Assembly: GCA_013204455.1 (NCBI GenBank)
Contig: JABMNW010000025.1
Span: 1-63,006, forward strand
DNA from: Acidimicrobiaceae bacterium
GTDB taxonomy: Bacteria > Actinomycetota > Acidimicrobiia > Acidimicrobiales > Ilumatobacteraceae
DNA length: 63,006 bases
Direction of reading: 5' to 3'
A program made the position numbers and the translations under genes. Each line of letters begins with the position of its first letter. The first letter of the stretch is position 1. The notes below the pieces were generated by a model that was not told the origin of the DNA, ran no database searches, and saw only the letters and a list, made by a program, of their open reading frames with translations. Shown piece after piece: positions 19,800-29,344 of this stretch.

Positions 19800-20884
19800 T
19801 TGCCAACCTTCACTTGTGTTGATGTATAAAGCTCAATTTGCTCACGGCAAATTTTCCGTGGGTCTCCACCTCTTGCAACTTCGCGATACCACCTAACTGT
19901 TTCCTTCAATGTTGTTTTGAAGTCCCACTTCGATGCCCACCCAAGTTCATCCCTTGCCAATGACGAATCAAGCTGTAACAGTCCTGCTTCATGCGGATTG
20001 TCAGTCGAAGAATTAACGTGCACGTCACCACTTCCCCAACAGGAAATCACCTCGTTGACCAAGTGCTTAACCGAGTAAACTTCGTCTGCCGATGGACCAA
20101 AATTATATGAACTTGAAACTTGATCAACTTTAGTCATCAATCGAGACGCCACGGTTAAGTAACCATTGAGCGGATCAAGTACATGTTGCCAAGGACGAGT
20201 TGCATCTGGATTGCGAATAGTGATCGTTTTCTTGGCGATTAGCGAACGGATGCAATCTGGAACTATTCGATCATCAGACCAATCGCCACCACCAATTACA
20301 TTCCCAGCCCGAACTGAAACTATTCCAGACCTATTTGGCTCCGAAAAAAATGAGTTTCTGTACGCCGCAAATACTATTTCTGCGGCTGCTTTAGAAGCGC
20401 TGTAAGGATCCGCGCCACCGAGTTGGTCTCCCTCGACATAGCTCTGATCTTGCTCCAGATTCTTGTAACACTTATCAGATGTCACATAAACAAGGGCTCT
20501 CACGCTTGTGGTCCTTCGCACAGCCTCGAGAACATTGACTGAGCCACCAACATTCGTATCGAATGTTTCTTTAGGGTCCTTATATGACTGTCGCACAAGC
20601 GGCTGTGCCGCAAGGTGAAAAACTAGATCTGGTCGAACAGTTTCGAAACGTTTTTCAAGTGCTTGTGAATCACGTATGTCACCAACGACGTGATTTATGA
20701 CATTTTCAAGATTAAGACTTAAAAATAAATCGTTTTCATGTTTTGGGGCAAGTGCAAAACCATAGACCTCGGCCCCCAAAAGATGTAACCAGTAGGAGAG
20801 CCATGAGCCTTTGAAACCGGTGTGCCCCGTTACAAGAACACGAACTCCAGTTAGATCAACAATCTCGCTCACCGCACCATCCAC
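19796..20884 (-). CDS. rfbG: CDP-glucose 4,6-dehydratase
   Basis: VLVTGHTGFKGSWLSYWLHLLGAEVYGFAL; YVTSDKCYKN; GGADPYSASKAAAE; next to rfbF. Confidence 0.94.
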   Translation of the reverse strand: MDGAVSEIVDLTGVRVLVTGHTGFKGSWLSYWLHLLGAEVYGFALAPKHENDLFLSLNLENVINHVVGDIRDSQALEKRFETVRPDLVFHLAAQPLVRQSYKDPKETFDTNVGGSVNVLEAVRRTTSVRALVYVTSDKCYKNLEQDQSYVEGDQLGGADPYSASKAAAEIVFAAYRNSFFSEPNRSGIVSVRAGNVIGGGDWSDDRIVPDCIRSLIAKKTITIRNPDATRPWQHVLDPLNGYLTVASRLMTKVDQVSSSYNFGPSADEVYSVKHLVNEVISCWGSGDVHVNSSTDNPHEAGLLQLDSSLARDELGWASKWDFKTTLKETVRWYREVARGGDPRKICREQIELYTSTQVKVGK

Positions 20885-21651
20885 GGCGCATCATCGGTTC
20901 TTGCAAGATCATTTAGGTAAACCCAGTCTCGGTGTGTATCCATGCACTGCCAAAACCCATCGTGCTCAAACATCATTGCTTGCTTATCTCGCACAAGGCT
21001 ACGCATCGGCTGATCTTCAAAAGTGACTTGGTCCCCATCACCAAGATAATCAAAGAATTCATTTCGACAGACAAAGAACCCCCCCGAGATTCGTCCACCT
21101 GATGCCTGTGGCTTTTCATTGAACTCTTTTATTACGCCGTCTTTAGATGAATTCAACTCACCAAACCTTCCAGGCGGGCGCACGCCCGTCACTGTGATTA
21201 TCTTCTTATGTTGTTTATGAAACTCAACCAATTTGGATAAATCAACGGTGCTTAGTCCATCGCCATATGTCAACATGAAATTCTCGTCGTTTTCCAAATA
21301 TTTTTTAATTCTTCGAACCCGTGAGCCAGTCAGAGTTCCGTCTCCGGTATCGGCAAGGGTTACCTTCCAGTTTTCTTGTGGAGCCGACCCATGGAATTCA
21401 ACTTTTGACTGATCGCCAATCGTCACCGTGGCATCTCGATTATCCATCTGGTTGTTGAGGAAAAAGTCACGAATAACATTGCCCCGGTGCCCGAGACATA
21501 AAACAAATTCATTAAAGCCGTAGTCTGCATACCGCTTCATTAAATGCCAGAGGATCGGTTTGCCTCCGACTGAGATCATTGGTTTTGGAACGTCCTCAGA
21601 AACATCACGGATTCTCGTTCCATAACCCCCGCACAAGATCACAACTTTCAT
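20869..21651 (-). CDS. rfbF: Glucose-1-phosphate cytidylyltransferase
   Basis: VVILCGGYGTRIRDVSEDVPKPMISVGGKPILWHLMKRYADYGF. Confidence 0.95.
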   Translation of the reverse strand: MKVVILCGGYGTRIRDVSEDVPKPMISVGGKPILWHLMKRYADYGFNEFVLCLGHRGNVIRDFFLNNQMDNRDATVTIGDQSKVEFHGSAPQENWKVTLADTGDGTLTGSRVRRIKKYLENDENFMLTYGDGLSTVDLSKLVEFHKQHKKIITVTGVRPPGRFGELNSSKDGVIKEFNEKPQASGGRISGGFFVCRNEFFDYLGDGDQVTFEDQPMRSLVRDKQAMMFEHDGFWQCMDTHRDWVYLNDLARTDDAPWMVR

Positions 21652-21671
21652 ATCTGGATATTCTACGGAAT

Positions 21672-22949
21672 CTAACTTGCAGTCACTTCGCGGTACAGGT
21701 TCAAATAGCGCTCTACCGCTATTTCTGGCGTAAATTTATCTAAATATCGATCATGACCGCAAACGCCAGCGGTACGCGTGAACCCGTGATCAGAAATGAT
21801 CCTTACAATTGCATTGCCAAGTTCAATCAAATCCATTGGAGCAACCAACAGTCCAGTTACACCACCCACAACTTGTTCTGGAGCGCCACCGACCTTCGTG
21901 GCAATAACGCATAGCCGATGTGACATTGATTCGGAAATAACGTTCGAAAAATCCTCTCCACCAATTGAAGGAGATATCAGAAAATCTGACAAATTATAGA
22001 GGTTCGCAATGTTTCTCTCATCTCCGACAATAATTACCATCGATGCGAGATCTAACGACTTGATTTTTTCAAGGACTACCTGAAACTCAGGTCCGCTCCC
22101 TTCAAAGATTATTCTCAGATTCTTACCGCTAACTAGTCCACGTTGACGAAGGTTGTCTATCGCATCCAACAGTATGGAGTGACCCTTGCAGTGTTCGAAA
22201 CGAGAAACAACCAGCCCTATCAGCCCTGGATAACCTTCTTCAATTCCAACTCGGCTCTGAGTTACTAAAATTGACTCGTCTGGTGCACGATAGACGACCC
22301 CATTTGGAAACGAAAGGACTTTTTGATCTCTCAACTTCAATAAGGATGCTAATTTCCTAGCTGAACTCGTCGAACCAGTTATAAAATTTGAAATCGAACG
22401 ACTAATGAGCCAATCAATCGGACGGTCAAACCATCGATGAATTCGGTTATACCCCAGTGCTTCGTTATTGACCACCATATAAATTGAGCGCACACCAGTT
22501 ATTCGCGCCGCCAACACCATTGCACGTGATGACGGACTCCCTGGATACCCACCGTTATTTATATGGACTACATCGGGTTTAATTCGCTTCAGCTGCGGGA
22601 TCAAGAGGCAAACATCAACCACTATCAGCGGAATCCGATAGAGGACCTCTGTAACTTTCCTACAAAAAACGGAAACTATGCGCGGTGCAAATTTAAAATC
22701 TTGTGATGGATGAAATTGTTTAGGAAATTTTACTTGGTAATAATTAAAATCTGGTTTATGAAAGGAGGAAAGTTCGCTGAAATACCTCTCAGACTTATTC
22801 GTTATGAAGGAAATTTCAAACTCTTCTCGAAATCTTTCATCTTTAAAGAAATTTATTAGCATCCGTTCACAACCAGCAAAAAATGAGCACTCCGAATGGA
22901 ATAAAATTCGTGGTTTATTCGTCATACTGTTTGTGAATTGCGATACCAA
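21672..22949 (-). CDS. Glycosyltransferase family 4
   Basis: GLVVSRFEHCKGHSILLDAI; LISPSIGGEDFSNVISESMSHRLCVIATKVGGAPEQV. Confidence 0.9.
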   Translation of the reverse strand: MVSQFTNSMTNKPRILFHSECSFFAGCERMLINFFKDERFREEFEISFITNKSERYFSELSSFHKPDFNYYQVKFPKQFHPSQDFKFAPRIVSVFCRKVTEVLYRIPLIVVDVCLLIPQLKRIKPDVVHINNGGYPGSPSSRAMVLAARITGVRSIYMVVNNEALGYNRIHRWFDRPIDWLISRSISNFITGSTSSARKLASLLKLRDQKVLSFPNGVVYRAPDESILVTQSRVGIEEGYPGLIGLVVSRFEHCKGHSILLDAIDNLRQRGLVSGKNLRIIFEGSGPEFQVVLEKIKSLDLASMVIIVGDERNIANLYNLSDFLISPSIGGEDFSNVISESMSHRLCVIATKVGGAPEQVVGGVTGLLVAPMDLIELGNAIVRIISDHGFTRTAGVCGHDRYLDKFTPEIAVERYLNLYREVTAS

Positions 22950-23842
22950 TTGATAGTGCGCTTTATTCCGTCTTCAAGACCCACCAAGGGCTCCCAACTA
23001 AGAAGTTCCTTTGCCTGTTCATTTATCGCTATATATCTTCCCACTTCGGCATGACGTCTAGGCAAAGAGCCACTGAGCACATGTTTGTGTGCCTCGCCTC
23101 CAATGATTGACACAACTAATTCGACAAGAGAACCAAGCGACACTTCTACACCACTCGAAATATTTATCACCATTCCATTCACGTCACAGTGCATTGCCTG
23201 CCTTATCGCAAAAATCAGATCATCAATGTATAGAAAGTCTCTAGTCTGAGCCCCGTCTGTCATTTTGAAATCTCGACCATTGACGAGTGCCGTAATAAGT
23301 GCGGATACAAACATGCTCGAATCTTGGGCAGGACCGTACGCAACCGAAGGCCGCAAAATTACGGCCGGAAAACTGTGTGTACGAGACAGGGTTTGTAGCA
23401 ATTTTGTAGTTGCTAGTTTTCCCCAGGCATACGCCGTTAGCGGAAACTCTCGATCTGACTCCACGCACGGAATGGCAAGATTCCCGTACTCTTCACATGT
23501 TCCGATTGCAATAAATCGCTTGAGCCACACCTCACCGATACATGCCTCGACTACGTTGAGGGTTAGATCGACACTGTCGGTTAGATTGTTTCTAAATGCT
23601 GACGATTCTTCCGAACGCAATCGCGATCCGGCAAGATGAATGATAATGTTCGGCTGGATTGAACGAATTACATCACTGGTCACCGACATATTTTTAAGAT
23701 CGCACGAGTGATAAACCGAGACTTCATGTTTGTTATTTGGCGAACGTCCCAAACCATGAACTTCGTGGCCGCTCTGTAATAGATCCCGCACTAGGTGCCC
23801 ACCAATGAACCCATTTACACCAGTGACAAGGACCCGATTCAA
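22922..23842 (-). CDS. NAD-dependent epimerase/dehydratase family protein
   Basis: VLVTGVNGFIGGHLVRDLLQSGHEVHGLGRS; AYAWGKLATTKLL. Confidence 0.88.
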   Translation of the reverse strand: MNRVLVTGVNGFIGGHLVRDLLQSGHEVHGLGRSPNNKHEVSVYHSCDLKNMSVTSDVIRSIQPNIIIHLAGSRLRSEESSAFRNNLTDSVDLTLNVVEACIGEVWLKRFIAIGTCEEYGNLAIPCVESDREFPLTAYAWGKLATTKLLQTLSRTHSFPAVILRPSVAYGPAQDSSMFVSALITALVNGRDFKMTDGAQTRDFLYIDDLIFAIRQAMHCDVNGMVINISSGVEVSLGSLVELVVSIIGGEAHKHVLSGSLPRRHAEVGRYIAINEQAKELLSWEPLVGLEDGIKRTINWYRNSQTV

Positions 23843-23851
23843 GGTATTGCG

Positions 23852-24148
23852 CTATTTCTCAACTCTTAATGTAAACGTCAGCTGGTCAAGAGGAAATAGA
23901 TGCGAAATCCATCTTTCGTAGGCTCCAGGTAAGCGATTAGCGAATCGAACTAAAAACGACCGAGTCAAGCCATTCCGAAGTCCATCATTAAATCGAATTT
24001 CTTCAGTGGTGAATCTTGCAGATGTATACGGATACAACTTTGAGTGTTCGTGTGCTGGATCAAAGTATGTCATTGAATCGACAGCAATCGAACCTTGATA
24101 CTTCTTAACTCCTGCGCCAAGATCCAATACGATACGACCCACTTCCAA
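23852..24148 (-). pseudogene. Methyltransferase-like protein with internal deletion (N-terminal SAM motif joined to C-terminal tail)
   Basis: IVLDLGAGVKKYQGSIAVD (motif I) runs directly into YFDPAHEHSKLYPYTSARF...FPLDQLTFTLRVEK. ORF-track TTG start; GTG at 24142 is more likely. Confidence 0.65.
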
Positions 24149-24154
24149 ATTATA
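24149..24154 (-). promoter_or_regulatory. Consensus -10 TATAAT internal to the operon, 6 nt before a GTG
   Basis: Minus strand TAG(stop)-TATAAT-TTGGAA-GTGGGTCGT. Confidence 0.45.
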
Positions 24155-25918
24155 CTAAGAACGCAACGTCTTATATATATCACGAACAGGGGTCCGAGTT
24201 GTTTGTGCGTACCTATCACAGAACACTTGGCGCGCATTTTGTACATCGGTCTCGCACCACCAATTTTCAACGCGATCCCATACTGTCGTAACATGCTTGG
24301 CGCAACTTTCAGCAGTCAGATGAATCACTCCAGCATCTACAAGTAACTCATAGTAGGGACGAGCGCTGTCGCGTAAGTGATCCAATCCTCTTGTCCAGAA
24401 CGCAAGACACGGAATATTCCAAGAGAGAAACTCGAGGATTCCAGTCGAATCATACGAATGAACGACGAGACGGCTTGCCCCAATCAAAGAGCTTAATGAC
24501 TGATCGTCAACACTAACTCGAAGTGATGGATCCCAATCACGCCATCGTTCTTCATCTCCCCATGGCAAACGTCTTTGGCTTGGCCACAACCTTACCATTG
24601 TGGCTTTTCGAATCTCTTGCGGAAGCGAACCAACAAAGCGGAACTGGTCATTTTGATGAACACCAATCTCAACATCAGTATCCCAAGGCCAATTTCTATG
24701 TTCGATGGAAAGATCAATCAACAACAATCCTCCTGTTTCGCAAAGCTTTGGTGGTTCAACTCCGTTCGTCTTGAAATTGAATGCCGGAATGTGCTTCAAA
24801 GATCCATCCGTCCATCCCCAGGTTATGAATCGATCACTAATTGCGACACACTCGTCTTCTGTGAAATAATTTTTTCGTGTTCCAATATTGTTGCCATGTT
24901 GGCCGGTAATATACCGGGAACCAGATTCGACTTTCTCGCCTGCCCAAATTTTAAACACTTCGTCATAATCAAATCGATTTGATGTAAAGATAAGTTTCGG
25001 CCTCCGCGGGAGCTCGAGTCTTTTGGCAGTCAGGCGACTCGTTGCGAAATCTTCAACGAGTGAAATCGGCAGAAACTCCATAAACGACAATGCAAGCCAA
25101 TCAAAAAATTGATCGTCTAACTTTTGTTCATAAATCGCTGATTGTCGATGGCGCATCAGCGGCGAATAATTCTCGGCACTTTCGAACTCCCATTTGGTGT
25201 GAAACTGTGGAAACTGCCCAAGTCTGAGTTGCAATAGTAAATCTTGCTTTATCGGCAAATACGTTTCTACAAACACCGCATCCGTGTCACGTTGAAACAT
25301 TTTCAACGTACTCCTGGTCATTTTCCACAAATTGGATTTGGTGTTTTTAATTTCCTGCAATATCGGTGTCTCAAATCTAAACATCAACTCATCGCAAGCA
25401 CTAAATTCGACAATTGGGGGGACTGACTCAAATGTGGCGAGCGCCATCCGATCCACAGCGCCATTCCAAATTTCATCATTCGATGCCCAGGCAAATTCCC
25501 AAGAATCTTTGGTCGCAACTGTGTAATTTGAATAATCAAGTGACGCTACTTTTGAAATATCGTTCTCTAACAATGCTTGTCGCAAACTAAACCATCGGTT
25601 GTACATCACGGATGTGTAACGCACCAACCAATGGCCCAATACGATTCGCCAAAAACGAATTGAAAACTCAGTCCCATGAATTGAGTTGAGCGAGTTTGCA
25701 ATCACTGGAAGTAGTCGTTCCACCGAATCCTTAATGTATGGATAGATTTCATCGCATTCTTGTTGGCTTGCCAGAAAAGGTCGCGCTACAACATAGTCAA
25801 GATCTTTCCATGATTCTTTTCTGCGATATCTTCTGCACCATTCGCCAAGAAACAAGATTGGCTCATCTTTTGGCCAAGTTTGTTCGTTCGCAGTTGTAAC
25901 TAGTACTCGACTTACCAC
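24155..25918 (-). CDS. LIC12162-family putative transferase
   Basis: ILFLGEWCRRYRRKESW, SNRFDYDEVFKIWAGEKVESGSRYITGQHGNNIGTRKNY, WTRGLDHLRDSARPYYELLVDAGVIH resemble that family from memory. Confidence 0.8.
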   Translation of the reverse strand: MVSRVLVTTANEQTWPKDEPILFLGEWCRRYRRKESWKDLDYVVARPFLASQQECDEIYPYIKDSVERLLPVIANSLNSIHGTEFSIRFWRIVLGHWLVRYTSVMYNRWFSLRQALLENDISKVASLDYSNYTVATKDSWEFAWASNDEIWNGAVDRMALATFESVPPIVEFSACDELMFRFETPILQEIKNTKSNLWKMTRSTLKMFQRDTDAVFVETYLPIKQDLLLQLRLGQFPQFHTKWEFESAENYSPLMRHRQSAIYEQKLDDQFFDWLALSFMEFLPISLVEDFATSRLTAKRLELPRRPKLIFTSNRFDYDEVFKIWAGEKVESGSRYITGQHGNNIGTRKNYFTEDECVAISDRFITWGWTDGSLKHIPAFNFKTNGVEPPKLCETGGLLLIDLSIEHRNWPWDTDVEIGVHQNDQFRFVGSLPQEIRKATMVRLWPSQRRLPWGDEERWRDWDPSLRVSVDDQSLSSLIGASRLVVHSYDSTGILEFLSWNIPCLAFWTRGLDHLRDSARPYYELLVDAGVIHLTAESCAKHVTTVWDRVENWWCETDVQNARQVFCDRYAQTTRTPVRDIYKTLRS

Positions 25919-26727
25919 GCGGTTCGGCCACCATCAACAATTAATACCGATCCAGTCATATAGCTCGAGGCATCGCTCAGCAAAAATATAACGCTCCCTT
26001 GGTATTCGTCTTGGTGAGCCATACGACTTAATGGGATAAGAGAACTCAATTTCGATACAAACGACGGATCCTGCAGATTTTCTACCCCACCGGGACACAA
26101 CGCATTACATCGCACGCCTTGTTTGGCCCAATATGTAGCCGTATAGCGAGACAGTCCGATTAATCCAGTCTTAACCACCGAGTAAGTCACCGACTTGACG
26201 GGTTGCTGAGATTCTGCGACACCCGGTTGCTGATAGATCCTCTGATCTGGCGCGATTACCCCAAGGTCCGAAGAAATATTGACGATGCTGCCACCTTGAC
26301 TGGCGATTGCCGCGCCGAAATACTTCGTGCACAAAAACGCTCCGGTCAGTCCAACAGAAATATCCGCATCCCAATTTAGAAGACTGAAGTTTTCTAATCG
26401 AGACTGTTCGTTGATCTCTGCGGATTCGATCTTTGGATTGTTCGCTGCATTATTTACAAGACCATCAACATGTCCAAAATTTTTAATGACACTTTCACAA
26501 CAAGACTTCACCTGCGCTTCGTTAGTAATATCAACTACAAACATTTTCACCGTTTCCCCGTAGGTTTTCGCGACTTCATCCGCGACGACCTGCAAGCGAT
26601 GCTTGTCTATATCTATCAGCACAGGAATACCGCCGGCAGCGACGACTGCAAGGACATGATTCCGTCCGAGCAAACCCGCCGCACCGGTTATAACCACGAC
26701 TTTCCCCGATAATGAAAACAACTCCAT
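25912..26727 (-). CDS. Short-chain dehydrogenase/reductase
   Basis: VVVITGAAGLLGRNHV; NNAANNP; YSVVK; GSVLIVDGGRTAW. Confidence 0.93.
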   Translation of the reverse strand: MELFSLSGKVVVITGAAGLLGRNHVLAVVAAGGIPVLIDIDKHRLQVVADEVAKTYGETVKMFVVDITNEAQVKSCCESVIKNFGHVDGLVNNAANNPKIESAEINEQSRLENFSLLNWDADISVGLTGAFLCTKYFGAAIASQGGSIVNISSDLGVIAPDQRIYQQPGVAESQQPVKSVTYSVVKTGLIGLSRYTATYWAKQGVRCNALCPGGVENLQDPSFVSKLSSLIPLSRMAHQDEYQGSVIFLLSDASSYMTGSVLIVDGGRTAW

Positions 26728-26736
26728 TATTCGAAC

Positions 26737-27510
26737 CTAGTGAATTGCGACGGTTTGTCCACCGTCCACCGTTAGACACGCCCCGGTTATAAACCCTGCC
26801 TTTGGGGAACATAGAAATACCGCGGCACTTGCGACATCTTCTGGACTACCGAATCGCCGCAAGGGGACAGAAGTTTGAAGCATTCTCTCAATTGTCACTG
26901 GATCTTTAGTCTGAAGTTCAGCCCAACGACCTCCTTCAAAATAAATATTGCCTGGCGCAATACAATTAACCCGTACTTCCGGACTAAGTTTCCGGGACAG
27001 TTGCTTGGAAAGCATTACTACAGCGGCCTTTGCCACGGAATAATCTGTTGGGGCACCAGTCATTTCAAGACCAGCAATCGATGCTACGAACAATAGATTG
27101 CCATGACTTCTACGAAGCTCATCGGTACTCACTCGTGCAAGTACTTCGGCAGTTCTAAAATTGGTTTCGAATGATTTAAGAAACGATTCTGCACCTGGTA
27201 AGGGTGACGGTTCGCTTCGACCGTCTCCAATATTGGCAATCGCAATATCTACCGACGACCAGAGCCCAATGACTTTAGATACAGCATCAACAAGATTCTC
27301 TTCCTGCGTGCAGTCAGCAGAAATACCAACCACATTCTGCGATCCGAAGACAGTCTTGAGTTCATCGATAGTTTTTGACAGACGATTTTTGTCACGTGAA
27401 ATTAAAGCAACTCGACAACCATTCGAGAGAAACTGATGCGAAATTGCGCGTCCAATCCCGCCCGAGGCCCCAGTTAATAGGACAACTTTCCCTTCAAGGT
27501 CAAGGTTCAT
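26737..27510 (-). CDS. Short-chain dehydrogenase/reductase
   Basis: VVLLTGASGGIGRAIS; ANIGDG; YSVAK; LTVDGGQT. Confidence 0.93.
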   Translation of the reverse strand: MNLDLEGKVVLLTGASGGIGRAISHQFLSNGCRVALISRDKNRLSKTIDELKTVFGSQNVVGISADCTQEENLVDAVSKVIGLWSSVDIAIANIGDGRSEPSPLPGAESFLKSFETNFRTAEVLARVSTDELRRSHGNLLFVASIAGLEMTGAPTDYSVAKAAVVMLSKQLSRKLSPEVRVNCIAPGNIYFEGGRWAELQTKDPVTIERMLQTSVPLRRFGSPEDVASAAVFLCSPKAGFITGACLTVDGGQTVAIH

Positions 27511-27953
27511 TTTTTAACCACGACTAGTTCTTCAACGATTTCAAGAAGAATTCCATCGTTGTCATAACAATAGGCAACGCTTACGTTCCCATCTTTCGAC
27601 ACGACCGGAGGATTGACAATACTGCCACCCAACTCTTCAATTGTTCGACACGTATCCAGAATTGAATTTACGGTAAAAGCAAGGTGCGAGCAACCAAGCT
27701 TGTTGGCGGGTGGCTTTGCTTGTGGCGATCGATCGGGGTGCGAGTGATATTGCAATAGTTCAATCATTGACCCATCAGGAGATCTCATTTTGATGGTTTC
27801 GATCTGCACGTCGTCGATCCCAACGACATGCGAAATGAACTCGCCCGACTCGTTTGCGTGCTTCTCAACAACAAAACCAAGACCCTCATAAAATGATCTC
27901 GACTTGACCGCGTTCCTAATAACCAGTCCCGTATGACGAACATTACGGATCAC
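27507..27953 (-). CDS. VOC (glyoxalase/epimerase) family protein
   Basis: VRHTGLVIRNAVKSRSFYEGLGF; CSHLAFTVNSILDTCRTIEELGG; YCYDNDGILLEIVE. GTG start giving a GTGA overlap with the upstream stop. Confidence 0.88.
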   Translation of the reverse strand: MIRNVRHTGLVIRNAVKSRSFYEGLGFVVEKHANESGEFISHVVGIDDVQIETIKMRSPDGSMIELLQYHSHPDRSPQAKPPANKLGCSHLAFTVNSILDTCRTIEELGGSIVNPPVVSKDGNVSVAYCYDNDGILLEIVEELVVVKK

Positions 27954-29344
27954 GAATTGATCTCGGCAATGCAATCTGCGATTGTCTGTTCGATTACATC
28001 AAGTCCCTCGTCCATCGCATCGCGACTAATCGAGAGTGGTGGTGCAAGTTTTATCGACTCTCGTCCAGTGTGTACGACAATCACTCCTCGACACATAAGC
28101 AGTTCGGCGATGTGATCACAAAGCGATGCCAGTGGTTTGCCATCCGGGCTGTTGAACAAAAGAGCGGCAACAAGTCCCTTGCCTTGAATGTAGGCAAGAT
28201 GATTTGGAAATTTTTTCTGCATAGTTTGAAGTCGAGCATGAAAAATAACGCCAAGATCTCTTGCATTATCAATCAGACCATCCTCAATTAGGGCTTGCAG
28301 ATTGGCCTTACCAGCAGCACATACCATTGGATTCGCGGAATGGGTTGAACTCATTGAACCGATGTCTGGCAAGTCCATTACTTTTTGTGACCCAAGTACA
28401 AGTGCCAGAGGCAAACTCGAAGCAGCACCTTTACCACAACAAAGTAAATCTGGTTCAACGTCGTAATGCATATAACCGAACAGTTCACCGGTCCGACCAA
28501 ATCCCGATTGCATTTCGTCGAATGCCACAAGCATCTCGTTCGCGTGAGCAAACTCAACGACGGCCTGGACAAACTCTTTCGGATAGAACACCGCTCCCCA
28601 ACCTTGGAAAGTCTCAAACATCACTCCTGAAAGATCACGTTTTGGATCTATCCCAGTGTCCGCGACAAGTTTCTCTATTCCAATTCGAAAATATTCGACC
28701 GGATCCGACATTGCATCCTTTCGCCATGGATAAGGGAATGGAAGATGATGAATATTCTCATCCTGAAAGCCGATCCATTCCTTCTGCTTTGGGTTCCAAC
28801 CCATCAACTGGGCACCAAGCGTGCGACCATGCCAATTACCTTCAAAGCAAAGAATCCCACCGTGTCGCTTACCGACTTTCTGTCCATGCATACGCATCAA
28901 CTTAAATGCACACTCAGTGGCCTCAGTGCCGGCCGAAAGCAAAAACGCCTTCTCGAACTGTTTCGGAGTGTTTTTGATCAAGTAGTCAATAAATTCGATC
29001 CGCTCAGTGGTTGCAAATGTATAAGTGTGCAATAACGGCTTATCCAATACCGCGCGCAACGCCTTGACAATTCTTGGATTTCCATGTCCAGCATTAGTTA
29101 CAAAAATCGTGCTACTAAAATCAATCCAACAGTTTCCCCATGCATCAAAAACCTGAAAATTTTCAGCACGGTCCCAAATAATTGGCAACTGTCCATGCAT
29201 CGCTCGAGATTCCGTTTCGTACAGGCGCTGTAAAAGCGGAATACTCTCTGGAACAGGTAGTTTTGTAACAATTTTCCGAAAGCGTGTGTCAATTTTTGGA
29301 ACGTCTACCGGTTGATGAGAAAATCCAGTGCCTGCCATTGTCAC
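27950..29344 (-). CDS. Class III (GSA-type) PLP aminotransferase
   Basis: VTNAGHGNPRIVKALR; FLLSAGTEATECAFKLMR; VAFDEMQSGFGRTGELFGY; LLCCGKGAASSLPLALVLG. Confidence 0.93.
   Translation of the reverse strand: MTMAGTGFSHQPVDVPKIDTRFRKIVTKLPVPESIPLLQRLYETESRAMHGQLPIIWDRAENFQVFDAWGNCWIDFSSTIFVTNAGHGNPRIVKALRAVLDKPLLHTYTFATTERIEFIDYLIKNTPKQFEKAFLLSAGTEATECAFKLMRMHGQKVGKRHGGILCFEGNWHGRTLGAQLMGWNPKQKEWIGFQDENIHHLPFPYPWRKDAMSDPVEYFRIGIEKLVADTGIDPKRDLSGVMFETFQGWGAVFYPKEFVQAVVEFAHANEMLVAFDEMQSGFGRTGELFGYMHYDVEPDLLCCGKGAASSLPLALVLGSQKVMDLPDIGSMSSTHSANPMVCAAGKANLQALIEDGLIDNARDLGVIFHARLQTMQKKFPNHLAYIQGKGLVAALLFNSPDGKPLASLCDHIAELLMCRGVIVVHTGRESIKLAPPLSISRDAMDEGLDVIEQTIADCIAEINS

Noticed and set aside
28261-28905. 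214-aa plus-strand ORF opposite the class III aminotransferase
   Set aside because: Fully antisense to a strongly supported gene; low-complexity, no recognisable domain.
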